DNA of 37,030 nt from an uncultured Neisseriaceae bacterium. Lineage in GTDB: Bacteria; Pseudomonadota; Gammaproteobacteria; Burkholderiales; Neisseriaceae. The translations under genes were made by a program, and so were the position numbers. The stretch covers positions 1 to 37,030 of the forward strand of contig CALYOS010000025.1 in assembly GCA_945267035.1 (NCBI GenBank), written 5' to 3'. The notes below the pieces were generated by a model. The model did no database searches, was not told the DNA's origin, and saw only the letters and a list, made by a program, of their open reading frames with translations. This document shows positions 1 to 8,297 of the stretch, piece by piece; the first letter of the stretch is position 1, and every line of letters begins with the position of its first letter.

Positions 1-496
1 TAAGACCATTGATTATACTCAGTAGGTCAGAGAAAAGCTGCGTTCCCAGAAAAAAGGTGTGGGTGCACATGAGAAAGGTTTAGGTAAATTTGAAGGAGAT
101 CCTGCAAGAGATTACTATGGAAGTGGTAAAGATTCTCATCCGGCATAATGGCAAGCTATAATAGACGATTTAAAAGCAAATGGAGTAGAAATTAAGTATA
201 GAGAAGGTAATTTAGCTTATAGTCCTGAAAAGGGAAGACCGGGACAAATGATTTTAGACCCTGATGCATCTTATAGTGCTTTAAAACATGAATACCAACA
301 TTATTTAGATGATAAAGCTAATGGGCATCCTGGGTTTTCAGAATATCTTAAAAATCAGGATTTTCAGGCTGAAATGGAAATTAATGCATATAATAAAGAA
401 ATAGAGATAGCTAATGATTTTGGAAATAAAGAATTAGCTAATGAGTTAGAACAATTAAAACAAAATGAATTAAATAGAATTTATGAAAGAGAATAA
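1..496 (+). pseudogene. Polymorphic toxin C-terminal tail, HExxH metallopeptidase-like, broken by stops
   Basis: One frame stays coherent from the window edge to the stop at 494-496, apart from in-frame stops at 23-25 (TAG) and 146-148 (TAA). The only uninterrupted part begins at the ATG at 248 (82 aa). Its residues 14-18 read HEYQH, a zinc-metallopeptidase HExxH motif. An acidic, helical tail follows. This resembles the zincin-type toxin domains carried at the C-terminus of secreted polymorphic toxins (Rhs, CDI, MafB). The fragment has no secretion or delivery domain, so it looks like an orphan toxin module or the decayed end of a larger gene lying left of the window. The next gene overlaps it by 14 nt, as toxin-immunity pairs often do. 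The 248 ATG has no good ribosome site and is probably internal, so production of an active toxin is doubtful. The metallopeptidase assignment rests on the motif and context only. Confidence 0.6.
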
Positions 497-860
497 GAAT
501 ATATTTAATCAGATACGTTTTTTTAAAGATGGTATTCCTGAATATAGAAATTATTCTATAGAGCAATTAGTGCAATTATTAGCAGACAACTTTTCAGGCT
601 ATATAAAAGCACGGTGTCTTGTAGAATTGGCCTATAGAAAAAAGTTAGATTACTTATACGATGAATTACCTAAAATAGAAAATCAAAAATTAAATGCATT
701 ATTTAATTTAAGTGTTGCACAAATAGCAGCATTAGCTATACTTGATTATGGTAGTAAACAAGATATAATCAAAATGAAAAATAGTATAAAAAATTGGACA
801 GTTAAATATCAAGAAGAAGATTTTGTAGATTACTTAAAAAGACATAATATTAGCTTATAA
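483..860 (+). CDS. Putative immunity protein for the upstream toxin tail
   Basis: This 125-aa, lysine-rich, soluble, mostly helical protein has no signal peptide or membrane segment. Its ATG lies inside the last codons of the toxin remnant (14-nt overlap), the usual arrangement for a cognate immunity gene. I do not recognise the family. Its C-terminal half (FNLSV...AALAILDYG...NW...DYL) is clearly repeated in the decayed copy that follows at 919-1251, so this is a duplicated family. The frame is intact although its toxin is broken, which fits a retained orphan immunity gene protecting against related strains. The immunity role is inferred from position and paralogy. Confidence 0.6.
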   Translation: MKENKNIFNQIRFFKDGIPEYRNYSIEQLVQLLADNFSGYIKARCLVELAYRKKLDYLYDELPKIENQKLNALFNLSVAQIAALAILDYGSKQDIIKMKNSIKNWTVKYQEEDFVDYLKRHNISL

Positions 861-918
861 AGTGTTTGTTAGATAATGTTTAATAAATTTATTTAAGAAT
901 AATGCATAGTATTAGAAT

Positions 919-1251
919 TTTTCTACTGAAAAATTAATTAAAAAATTATCTGAAGACATTTCTTAAGTACCTAAATCCAGAATTATTATTACATTGAGAA
1001 GCCGAATTAATAATAATGAGAGTTTAGAAAAAATTATTTTATCTGAAGTAGCAAATAAAAAAAATCAAATTCAGTATGTAATGGGTGTATTTAATATTTC
1101 TATTATTTGTGCTTTGGTAATTATACAGTATGGAACAGACATAGGCATACAAAATTTAGGAAATATTATAAATGATTGGGATAATAATTCAAAACAAATA
1201 TTGAAAGATTATTTAGATATGAAAGGCATAGAATGGGATGTGAAAATTTAA
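919..1251 (+). pseudogene. Decayed second copy of the immunity gene
   Basis: Frame 1 from 919 translates to a sequence that aligns without gaps over the first part of the 483-860 protein: FSTEKLIKKLSEDIS, then a stop, then VPKSRIII, against YSIEQLVQLLADNFSGYIKARCLV. The TAA at 964-966 falls where the intact copy has a glycine. Downstream, FNISI..ALVIIQYG...NIINDW...DYL parallels FNLSV..ALAILDYG...NSIKNW...DYL. A TTG at 994 could restart an 85-aa product, but it lies in the middle of the family domain and has no convincing ribosome site. I read this as a nonsense-inactivated paralogue, possibly left from a second toxin cassette. Confidence 0.6.
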
Positions 1252-1253
1252 TT

Positions 1254-1499
1254 ATGAAAAAACTATATGATATATTAAAAATTATAAAAGAAACTAATAA
1301 TACAGAAGCTATCAATTTAAGAAGTATTGATATGAGGGTAATGATGAAATGTCCTGAAGTTGTTTACCATAAAGAATTATTAATCATCATTAATAATTTA
1401 CTTGAAAAATCTTATATTGAATGGGTAAGAGAAAATTCTAGTGTAATAATTACTAAAAAAGGCATTGAATACTTAGATGGATTTGAAAAAAATGAGTAA
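1254..1499 (+). CDS. Small winged-helix-like protein, possible immunity protein
   Basis: This is an 81-aa protein starting at the ATG two bases after the preceding frame ends. An in-frame upstream ATG at 1233 would overlap that frame. It is predicted helical, with a C-terminal stretch IITKKGIEYLDGF that reads like the wing and last helix of a winged-helix fold. The protein at 2366-2707 ends its core with a similar TTKKGLDYLNEK, so the two may be distant relatives. It is AT-rich like the rest of the cassette region. Its position among toxin and immunity remnants suggests an immunity or regulatory role, but no specific family is recognised. Confidence 0.5.
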   Translation: MKKLYDILKIIKETNNTEAINLRSIDMRVMMKCPEVVYHKELLIIINNLLEKSYIEWVRENSSVIITKKGIEYLDGFEKNE

Positions 1500-1572
1500 T
1501 ATTTAAAATTGGTAGCAAATTTTACTATCCTATATTTTTAGGTATTGAAAGATAAAAACCTTCTGAGTAAAA

Positions 1573-2355
1573 ACTGCTTATTCTGGAAAAGGGAACGGTA
1601 CGCATGATAAAAGTTACGTACAAATAAAAGCAGAAGAACTTATAGCTCAAGCTAAGACAGCAGAAGCCGAACTTACTGATTTATTCATTAAATGAGCTGA
1701 GGAAAATAAAAGGATTAGATTTCAGATTAAAGTCAGTTGAATCTTTGACTAGAAAACGACAATCAGATGGAATCAATACCGAAATGAAACAAGTTCTTCA
1801 TTAACAACTATATTCGAAAACTCAAAATTAATATCTGGGATAAAAACAATGTTAGATGCATTAAAACACAAACGAAATAAGAGGTAGCTATCACAATACT
1901 TATCAACATTGAGCTGATTATAAAAGCATAAATACTAATTTTGAAACATCTAATGGGCAAGTCTTTGCATTGCAGTTTCATATACCTGAAAGCTTTAACC
2001 TATAACGAAATATAAATCTGGTATTGTAGGAAGAAGCAAGATTAACTAGTGCCACAAAAGAGATAAGTAAACCTGAAATAACAAAATCCTAATGCAGGTG
2101 AACCTGAGGCTTTAAATTAGATTATGATAGAGAAAGTGGAAAGTATACAGAACCGCGAATTAGAAGACTCAGCAACAGATAAAGCTTTTTTAATAGATGA
2201 AATGAATGAAGGCAAGGCCATATAATGAAGCTCATGCTCAAACCTGTAAAGAATATGGAATTACCGCCGAATTGGAAAAAAGACGGATAGAAGAACTGCC
2301 TTTTTATACTCAAGACGCGGAAGAAGCAGATATAACTGAAAGTTTAAACTATTAA
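1573..2355 (+). pseudogene. RelA/SpoT-like polymorphic toxin remnant, multiple frameshifts and stops
   Basis: Several coherent fragments follow in order but in different frames. 1573-1692 (frame 1) gives TAYSGKGNGTHDKSYVQIKA and a helical run ending in TGA. 1691-1801 (frame 2) gives NELRKIKGLDFRLKSVESL-TRK. 1913-2089 (frame 2) gives ADYKSINTNFET..GQVFALQFHIPESF and, after stops at 2003 and 2027, EEARLTSATKEIS. 2221-2352 (frame 1) gives YNEAHA...ELEKRRIEELPFYT, ending at 2353-2355. The K-x-x-x-SL-x-RK, Y-x-S-I-N and LQFH-x-PESF pattern recalls the (p)ppGpp-synthetase-like fold found in some toxins. The remnant ends 10 nt before an intact small gene, as toxin-immunity cassettes do. It cannot encode a functional enzyme. 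The family call is from remembered motifs. Confidence 0.55.
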
Positions 2356-2365
2356 AAATAAACCA

Positions 2366-2707
2366 ATGAATGAGAATTACAATCAACAACTTGATGAAAT
2401 ATCCAAACTAATTATTCTAAGGATGGCTAGCCTTCGAAAAATAGAATCTAGTTACCAGTTTGAGAGAATGTTTCTACATATTGGAAGTATAGCGAGTCCA
2501 ACAAGGTTACTTGATGAGTTAGAACAAGATAAATTAATATTACATGAAGGTATTTTTGATAAAGATCCCTCTTTTTATAAAAATATTTTGACAACAAAAA
2601 AAGGATTGGATTATTTAAATGAAAAATTAAAAAACACTTCATTTTCTACAAAAGAATTGACTGGGCAAAGAATGGATATATTGAAAAAGATATTTGGCAA
2701 AGATTGA
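2366..2707 (+). CDS. Putative immunity protein, winged-helix-like
   Basis: This 113-aa soluble protein begins 10 nt after the RelA/SpoT-like toxin remnant, in the position expected for its immunity gene. It is helix-rich, and an N-terminal helical bundle precedes a NILTTKKGLDYLNEKL segment typical of a winged-helix wing and final helix. A basic tail (GQRMDILKKIFGKD) follows. A similar TKKG-x-x-YL element occurs in the gene at 1254-1499. No signal peptide or membrane segment is visible. The intact frame beside a wrecked toxin suggests retention as orphan immunity. The function is inferred from context only. Confidence 0.55.
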   Translation: MNENYNQQLDEISKLIILRMASLRKIESSYQFERMFLHIGSIASPTRLLDELEQDKLILHEGIFDKDPSFYKNILTTKKGLDYLNEKLKNTSFSTKELTGQRMDILKKIFGKD

Positions 2708-4000
2708 TTTTTTATGCCTGAAAAGAGATAAATCAAACATGTACATGGGTTATATTTTAATAGTGAGTGCTCATTAGTTTATGTTTGATCGGTAAGTAAT
2801 ATTTGCATAGGTACGTATTTCATAATAAGACTATGCCAATCAATACACAAGCAACCGTTTAACAACAGCCAATGCCGTTGTTGAACATGATTCCATGTAG
2901 ACTGAAAAAATTTTACCGCTAACTTTATATCCTGAAGGTAATCAATATTTTTTAAATAATTTCAGACTAAACAAATATTAATCACGCCCGAAATATTTTG
3001 AGTAATTAATATTAAATAACTGCCCTGTTTATTGGCATTGTGTTCATAGAAATAAATGCATTGGATTTCTACCATTTTGCTCAAGAAAATTATGTGAGTC
3101 TTTTACCATTAGTCAAACCAACAATAAAGAAGGTATTAATTCTTCATTATGGCTCATGTAAAAGCGCCAATAAACCACAGCACCTTGAACTATATTCAAA
3201 CCTATCTTAAAAGCTATAGATCAACATTTGCCGTCAGCATTGATTTCAGCTTTAGCATCTGCGTTAAAATTTAGATATATCTTGCAGAAGTCTTTGTCAT
3301 AAAATGATCGGAAAATCAGGTAAGCATAAATAAGCGGTTTCAATCATGGAAGAAAAGGGACATGCTACAACGGTTATCCCAGTTAATTCGAAAAAACGAG
3401 TATCATCGCCTTTTTACAAAATTAAAGAGCAGAACATTGATTAATATCATTTAGATTATGCTGATCACTGATTTGCCATTTGTCGTGAAAAGGTTACGCA
3501 TTGGCTTCAATACCTAACGCTTGCTCGTTTTGATAATTTTTTGATAAAAACTAAAAGAGTAAGACTTGAGTATATGATTCGTGCCCTTTCCGCTCTCTTA
3601 AAAAGAGAGTAAGCTGTCCTCATTCCCAAACATGGTCATTCTATTTTGAGACTAGCGCTTCTTTTATCTTGCTATTGTTAGCTTTCACCATCTTATATAT
3701 TTAATGAAATAGAGTTAAGGCTGAACATAGAGAAAATAGGCTTGGAATTAATTACCACACCATTGTCACTCAGACTAACCAAATCTAAATAATTAATGTA
3801 GTCAGTTAAAATAATTCAAATTGCATATAATCTGCTTAATAAGACCAGCAACTAGCCACTAGACACGTTTGATTCCCAACTCATTAAATATGAGTTACTA
3901 GATGAATAAATGAACGAAACCCTTGATAAACTAGATAAATCGTATAGGCTCATTTATGACCAAACTAAGTAGATTTATGCGCACAATATACTCACCCTTA
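2708..4000. other. Gene-free, probably decayed stretch
   Basis: No intact reading frame on either strand looks real. One frame from an ATG at 3346 to 3612 is open except for stops at 3442 and 3469 and gives a basic, aromatic-rich product (VIPVNSKKR near the start, REKVTHWLQYL later). A 7-bp inverted repeat (CTCTCTT/AAGAGAG, 3593-3609) sits at its end. The rest is AT-rich with many stops. It looks like eroded coding or mobile DNA between the toxin island and the conserved genes. Confidence 0.45.
3346..3612 (+). pseudogene. Degraded reading frame of unknown origin
   Basis: The frame begins at an ATG and reaches a TAA at 3610-3612, interrupted by TAA at 3442 and TGA at 3469. The translation is basic, with VIPVNSKKR, FYKIKEQNID, FAICREKVTHWLQYLTLARF and a last segment RALSALLKRE. 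The first part faintly recalls the C-terminal region of IS5-type transposases (IPP-x-x-NRK), but the RH-x-x-E motif expected next is not seen. I therefore do not assign a family. Confidence 0.25.
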
Positions 4001-4912
4001 TTAGGCCGCTTTTATCCATAACTTCTGATTCTTCTGATCTATTCGAAGCATATATTTTTTTAGAAAATCCATTCCTAACAAACCATCTGCATTAAATTCT
4101 TTTGGCATGTTATCAATGATCACTGCGCGGATTGCTAATTTTTTCACTGCAGGATTATCCAGGTAGATATTAATTGTTTCAGGTTTGCCATTTTTATCTA
4201 AACGCACAGCCGCTTCATTTTGCTTATTAAGTGATAAATCAACCCCTTGTTTTAAATGTTCGGGCAATGACTTTCCAGCAACCATACTCATTGTTGCGCC
4301 CGTATCGATAACCAAACGATACGTTTTATTTTGATCAGCTAATTCAACAATTAATCCTTCTTGAGGATCATAAAGATAGGGTAGAGCAACCCATTTATCA
4401 TCGTTTTGAGCATCCTCGTCAATGTCATCCACACGAATATTTTGATGCGCGAAATCTAAAGTTAGCACATGATTGGCAAAAAGCGTTAAACCAATGACGG
4501 GTAGATTTTCATCCGGTTCTGGCGGCAGTTTTTCCGACGGGTCGCTGGAAAAACCAAATCCCCATTTTTGAAGTTCAACAGCCTGAATATGGTCAAAATC
4601 CATTCCGTTAATATTCAGGTGTTTGATCTCAAATTTAGCGGTTTTAATAATATTTCCGGCTATATCAGTACTCAAATAATCATCGGCTTCTCTAGCAACT
4701 TGAGGCAAATTTTGCAGCGTAGACATAGGTAAATGTAAAGGGATTTGAGACCCACTATCCAGCATAAACTGAGTAGGCGTGCCATTGATATCCAGCGTAA
4801 CCAGCGCAACAGAAACATCTTGAGCAAATCGAACCGGCAAAATCACCGCTTTCGCAAACGCCAAATTCATCACTGATACCCAAGCGCACATCAAAAGACC
4901 CAATAAACGCAT
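4001..4912 (-). CDS. Exported retropepsin-like aspartic protease family protein
   Basis: This 303-aa protein starts at the ATG at 4912, preceded by a good AGGTGG ribosome site. A TTG 33 nt further upstream also stays in frame but lacks one. The N-terminus is a signal peptide (hydrophobic run ending LAFA-K). Two aspartate motifs are present, FMLDSGS in the first half and LVIDTGAT in the second. Near the end GLLGMDFLKKY matches the conserved glycine motif of clan AA (retropepsin-like) domains. The two tandem half-domains suggest a fused pepsin-like dimer acting in the periplasm or at the outer membrane. The substrate is unknown. It lies 62 nt downstream of the amino-acid ABC ATPase on the same strand and could be co-transcribed. 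Confidence 0.75.
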   Translation of the reverse strand: MRLLGLLMCAWVSVMNLAFAKAVILPVRFAQDVSVALVTLDINGTPTQFMLDSGSQIPLHLPMSTLQNLPQVAREADDYLSTDIAGNIIKTAKFEIKHLNINGMDFDHIQAVELQKWGFGFSSDPSEKLPPEPDENLPVIGLTLFANHVLTLDFAHQNIRVDDIDEDAQNDDKWVALPYLYDPQEGLIVELADQNKTYRLVIDTGATMSMVAGKSLPEHLKQGVDLSLNKQNEAAVRLDKNGKPETINIYLDNPAVKKLAIRAVIIDNMPKEFNADGLLGMDFLKKYMLRIDQKNQKLWIKAA

Positions 4913-4974
4913 TAAATCCACCTTTACCTTCACCAATAAACGCAATAAACTACATCATTAAAGTCTTATAAAAA

Positions 4975-5754
4975 TTACTTCAACATCGAACTTAAAAAAG
5001 CCTGAGTGCGCGCATGTTGCGGATGAGCAAAAAAACTTTTCGCTTCACCCGATTCTACAATCACACCTTTATCCATAAACATCACCTTGTTTGCCACTTC
5101 ACGCGCAAAGCCCATCTCATGGGTGACCACCACCATCGTCATCTTATCTTCTGCCAGTTGTTGCATTGTTTTCAGTACTTCACCTGTCAACTCTGGATCT
5201 AATGCAGAAGTTGGTTCATCAAACAGCATAATTTGAGGCTGCATCGCCAAAGCACGCGCGATGGCTACCCGTTGTTTCTGACCACCGGACAATTGCGACG
5301 GATAAGCATCTTGTTTATTTAACAAACCGACTTTTTGCAACAATTCCTCTGCCAACGGCACAATCTGATCTCGTTTCATCTTTTTCACCGTCATCGGCGC
5401 TTCGATGACATTTTCCAAAACCGTCATATGTGGAAACAGATTGAACTGTTGAAAAACCATGCCCATACGTGCACATATTTTCTTAATTTCCTGCTCTGAC
5501 ACATATTGAGCGCGCTGATGACTATTATTTTGCACTAAAAAGTCATTCTCAATCTCAATACTGCCGGCATCTATCTTTTCCAGATAATTCAGACAGCGCA
5601 ATAGCGTTGATTTACCCGAACCTGATGAACCAATAATAGCCACCACTTCTGAGCGGGCAACCTGAATATCCACCCCTTTGAGTACTTCATTATTACCAAA
5701 AGCTTTATGGATACCCCGAGCATCAATCATCAAATCAGTCGTCGTAGCGTGCAT
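4975..5754 (-). CDS. Polar amino-acid ABC transporter ATPase
   Basis: This 259-aa cytoplasmic ATPase energises uptake of a polar amino acid with the adjacent permease and binding protein. Walker A is GSSGSGKST (residues 42-50), the Q-loop sits in [14 protein letters not shown], the signature is LSGGQKQR, Walker B is [12 protein letters not shown], and the H-loop follows in [10 protein letters not shown]. The FNLFPHMT segment is typical of the HisP/GlnQ/ArtP group. The start ATG has GGAG 8 nt upstream and overlaps the permease end by 20 nt, which indicates translational coupling. The specificity (glutamine, arginine, cystine or other) cannot be read from the sequence. Confidence 0.93.
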   Translation of the reverse strand: MHATTTDLMIDARGIHKAFGNNEVLKGVDIQVARSEVVAIIGSSGSGKSTLLRCLNYLEKIDAGSIEIENDFLVQNNSHQRAQYVSEQEIKKICARMGMVFQQFNLFPHMTVLENVIEAPMTVKKMKRDQIVPLAEELLQKVGLLNKQDAYPSQLSGGQKQRVAIARALAMQPQIMLFDEPTSALDPELTGEVLKTMQQLAEDKMTMVVVTHEMGFAREVANKVMFMDKGVIVESGEAKSFFAHPQHARTQAFLSSMLK

Positions 5755-6379
5755 AGCGTTTCTCCATATTTTGAAAACCCCACGTTAAAATCAGGGTCAT
5801 AATCAGATAAAACACCGCCGCCACCACAAAAGGCATCAGGCTAAACTCTCGCTGCACCAGCTGATAGGTCACTCGCATCACATCCTGCAAAGCCAACACA
5901 TAAACCAGAGAAGTGTCTTTAACTAGGGTAATGGTTTCGTTACTTAAGGGAGGCAAAATCTTTTTCCACATTTGTGGTAGCACAATCCGACGCATCGTCT
6001 GCCCATAACTCATACCCAGCGTTTTAGCTGCTTCATACTGTCCTTTACCTACTCCCTGAATACCGGCACGAAAGATTTCAGCAAAATAAGCGGCATAATT
6101 GAGGACAAACGCTACCACCGCAGTCGTATAAGCTGGCAATCGGATATTGACCGCAGGTAAAGCAAAATAGATAAAGAAAATTTGCAACATCAAAGGTGTG
6201 CCACGCATAACCCAGATATAAACATTAACCGTTATATCCAGTGCCTTAATTTTAGACAGACGCAGTAAAGCCAGCACCAGCCCTAGCGGAATCGAAAAAA
6301 GTAGAGTGATGGCAAACAAACTAAGCGTTATCTTCGCCCCAGTCCACAACTCAGGTAACATATTTAACACATAATTCAT
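5735..6379 (-). CDS. Polar amino-acid ABC transporter permease
   Basis: This 214-aa inner-membrane protein of the HisM/GlnP family has about five hydrophobic segments and a cytoplasmic EAA loop ([20 protein letters not shown]) that docks on the ATPase. ATG at 6379 is preceded by AAGGAA. It is the only permease gene, so the transporter is probably a homodimer. A hairpin lies between this gene and the binding-protein gene upstream and may reduce read-through, giving more binding protein than membrane complex. Confidence 0.92.
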   Translation of the reverse strand: MNYVLNMLPELWTGAKITLSLFAITLLFSIPLGLVLALLRLSKIKALDITVNVYIWVMRGTPLMLQIFFIYFALPAVNIRLPAYTTAVVAFVLNYAAYFAEIFRAGIQGVGKGQYEAAKTLGMSYGQTMRRIVLPQMWKKILPPLSNETITLVKDTSLVYVLALQDVMRVTYQLVQREFSLMPFVVAAVFYLIMTLILTWGFQNMEKRYARYDD

Positions 6380-6400
6380 GTGTATTCCTTAAAACAACAA

Positions 6401-6437
6401 CAACGCTGCCTGAACAGATCACATTCAGGCAGCGTTG
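6401..6437 (-). terminator. Hairpin between binding-protein and permease genes, carrying DUS-like arms
   Basis: This is a perfect 14-bp inverted repeat: CAACGCTGCCTGAA at 6401-6414 and its complement at 6424-6437, with a 9-nt loop. On the minus strand it is followed by TTGTTGTTTT, giving a modest U-rich tract. It sits just after the stop of the binding-protein gene and before the permease ribosome site, the usual place for a partial terminator in ABC operons. Each arm contains GCTGCCTGAA, which matches the core of a Neisseriaceae DNA uptake sequence dialect. Inverted uptake sequences commonly serve as terminators in that family. Confidence 0.75.
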
Positions 6438-6457
6438 ATTCCAGAGCAAAATCGCGA

Positions 6458-7255
6458 TTATTTAACCACGTCTTTACCGAACCATTTTGTCGCAATTTTA
6501 GCAGATGTACCATCTGCTTTCATACTGTCCAACGCTGTTTGGATTTTTTGTTGTAGTGCCTGATCATCCTTACGGAAAGCCACACCATATTCTTCTGTAC
6601 CAAAATTATCTTCTAATACTTTATATTCATTAGGTTTTTTGGATACATAATAGCGACCAACCACTTCATCGACCACCAAAGCATCAACACGTTTAGCAGA
6701 AACATCCATCAATGCCGTGACATTATCACCATATTTTTTCAGTTCTTTAAAAGATTTAGCCACATTTGGTTCAGATTCTACCGCCTCAACAGCACTACTA
6801 CCATCCTGAACAGCCACAATCTTATCAGCCAAATCTGCTTTACTATTGATTCCACCATCAGGGCGAACAACAATAATCTGGTGATTATCCATATAGGGTT
6901 TAGACAACAACAATTGCTGTTGACGTTGTGGCGTAATGGTTAAACCATTCCACAACATATCGACGCGTTTACTGTTTAATTCTGACTCTTTCGCGCTCCA
7001 GTCAATCGGTTTAAGTTCTACGGTCAAACCAGCACGCTTGGCCGCTTCGCGAGCCATATCGATATCAAATCCCACCAATTCATTATTTTCATCGCGAAAA
7101 CCCATGGGTGGAAAACTATCATCCAGCCCCATGACTACCAACGTACTCTTATCTTGCTGAGCAGAACTGGCTGCTGAAGAAGATCCATCACTACACGCTG
7201 CAAGCATCATTGCAACCACGGAACCAAACAATATAGACCTAATGGTATTTTGCAT
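6458..7255 (-). CDS. Amino-acid ABC transporter substrate-binding lipoprotein
   Basis: This 265-aa family-3 solute-binding protein captures a polar amino acid in the periplasm for the downstream permease and ATPase. The chosen ATG (7255) has AGGAA about 9 nt upstream. A more distal in-frame start at 7288 would put 11 odd residues before the signal peptide. The N-terminus is a lipoprotein signal with lipobox LAAC, so the protein is probably tethered to the inner membrane. LDDSFPPMGFRDENNELVGF and DIDMAREAAKRAGL are hallmark family-3 motifs, followed by DMLWNGLTITPQR. Length and motif order are normal. Confidence 0.93.
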   Translation of the reverse strand: MQNTIRSILFGSVVAMMLAACSDGSSSAASSAQQDKSTLVVMGLDDSFPPMGFRDENNELVGFDIDMAREAAKRAGLTVELKPIDWSAKESELNSKRVDMLWNGLTITPQRQQQLLLSKPYMDNHQIIVVRPDGGINSKADLADKIVAVQDGSSAVEAVESEPNVAKSFKELKKYGDNVTALMDVSAKRVDALVVDEVVGRYYVSKKPNEYKVLEDNFGTEEYGVAFRKDDQALQQKIQTALDSMKADGTSAKIATKWFGKDVVK

Positions 7256-7535
7256 AAAAAAATTCCTGAAAAGGCTAACGACCATCACACTATACGCGAT
7301 TTTTATTAACCTTACATCAAATAAACAATGAATAAAATTGCTGATAAGTAGGAAACAAATTAATCCACTGATACAGAAAAAAACATTCTATCCAACTGAC
7401 GAGATAAACCTGAAACCTAAATTTGTCATGCTAATTTATACCGCGGCAATATCCTTACCAATGAAAAGCCATCACCCAAAGCCAAAGCAATATGACAAAA
7501 ATAAGACGGTACAAATCATCAGCAACTTAGCGGTA

Positions 7536-8288
7536 TTACGCAGCCTGATCCATCCGAAAAAATATTTTTCCTTCTTCATCAACACGCCGAATCGGCCACT
7601 GGTATACATCGCTTAATAATTCGGTTTGCATCACTTCCCGTGGCGCACCTGCTGCCACAATTTGTCCTTCATTAAGTAACACCACAAAATCAGAATAATT
7701 AGCGGCCATAGACAAATCATGTAGAACCATCACCACACTAAAATGGTCATGATTCTGCTGCAAATAATCCATCAACCTATGTTGATGGCGGATATCCAAG
7801 TGATTACACGGCTCATCCAGTAATAGTACCGAAGCATTTTGCAACAAGGCACGCACCACATTAGCACGCTGCTGTTCGCCACCAGACAGGCTGCCAATTC
7901 GTTGGTGAGCTAATGCACTCAAATCAAATACATCTAATAAATGGTTTAATTGCGCTAAAGGTGCCTTAACGGGTCTGAACCAGCCTGCATGATGCGAACA
8001 ACCCAATTGAACATACTCGGTTACCGTCAGCGGTAAATTATATTGTCCATGTTGACCAACCCAAGCCACCTGCCCTTGCTTAAGCTGATTAACAACCTTC
8101 TCACCACGTAATAACACCCCAGCACCATGCAATCCAAGTAAAGCACGCAGTAAAGTAGATTTACCGGCACCATTTGGACCAATAATACTGATATGCTGAT
8201 GATCGGGTAAATCCAATTCATCTATCGCCAGAATGCAACGTTTGCGCGGTTGAACCTGAACATTACGCAGCGTAAATAACTTTTCCAT
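7536..8288 (-). CDS. hmuV: Heme ABC importer ATPase HmuV
   Basis: This 250-aa ATPase drives heme transfer through HmuU. Walker A is GPNGAGKST (residues 37-45), the signature is LSGGEQQR, Walker B is VLLLDEPCNHLD, and the switch histidine is in MVLHDLSMA. This pattern is that of the FecE/BtuD/HmuV group. It is the last gene of the hmuR-S-T-U-V order, 9 nt after hmuU. No obvious intrinsic terminator follows. It is slightly shorter than some HmuV proteins but has every motif. Confidence 0.92.
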   Translation of the reverse strand: MEKLFTLRNVQVQPRKRCILAIDELDLPDHQHISIIGPNGAGKSTLLRALLGLHGAGVLLRGEKVVNQLKQGQVAWVGQHGQYNLPLTVTEYVQLGCSHHAGWFRPVKAPLAQLNHLLDVFDLSALAHQRIGSLSGGEQQRANVVRALLQNASVLLLDEPCNHLDIRHQHRLMDYLQQNHDHFSVVMVLHDLSMAANYSDFVVLLNEGQIVAAGAPREVMQTELLSDVYQWPIRRVDEEGKIFFRMDQAA

Positions 8289-8297
8289 AAACCGTTC

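Noticed and set aside
592-602. TTCAGGCTAT and similar TTCAGGC occurrences as uptake sequences
   Set aside because: They match only part of the 10-mer. Only the inverted pair at 6401-6437 has the full core.
2122-2313. 63-aa minus-strand frame
   Set aside because: It is antisense to the RelA/SpoT-like relic, whose sense translation carries recognisable motifs.
7338-7616. 92-aa plus-strand frame in the hmuV / binding-protein gap
   Set aside because: It overlaps the 3' end of hmuV, has no ribosome site and its translation resembles no protein. The gap more likely holds the promoter of the binding-protein gene.
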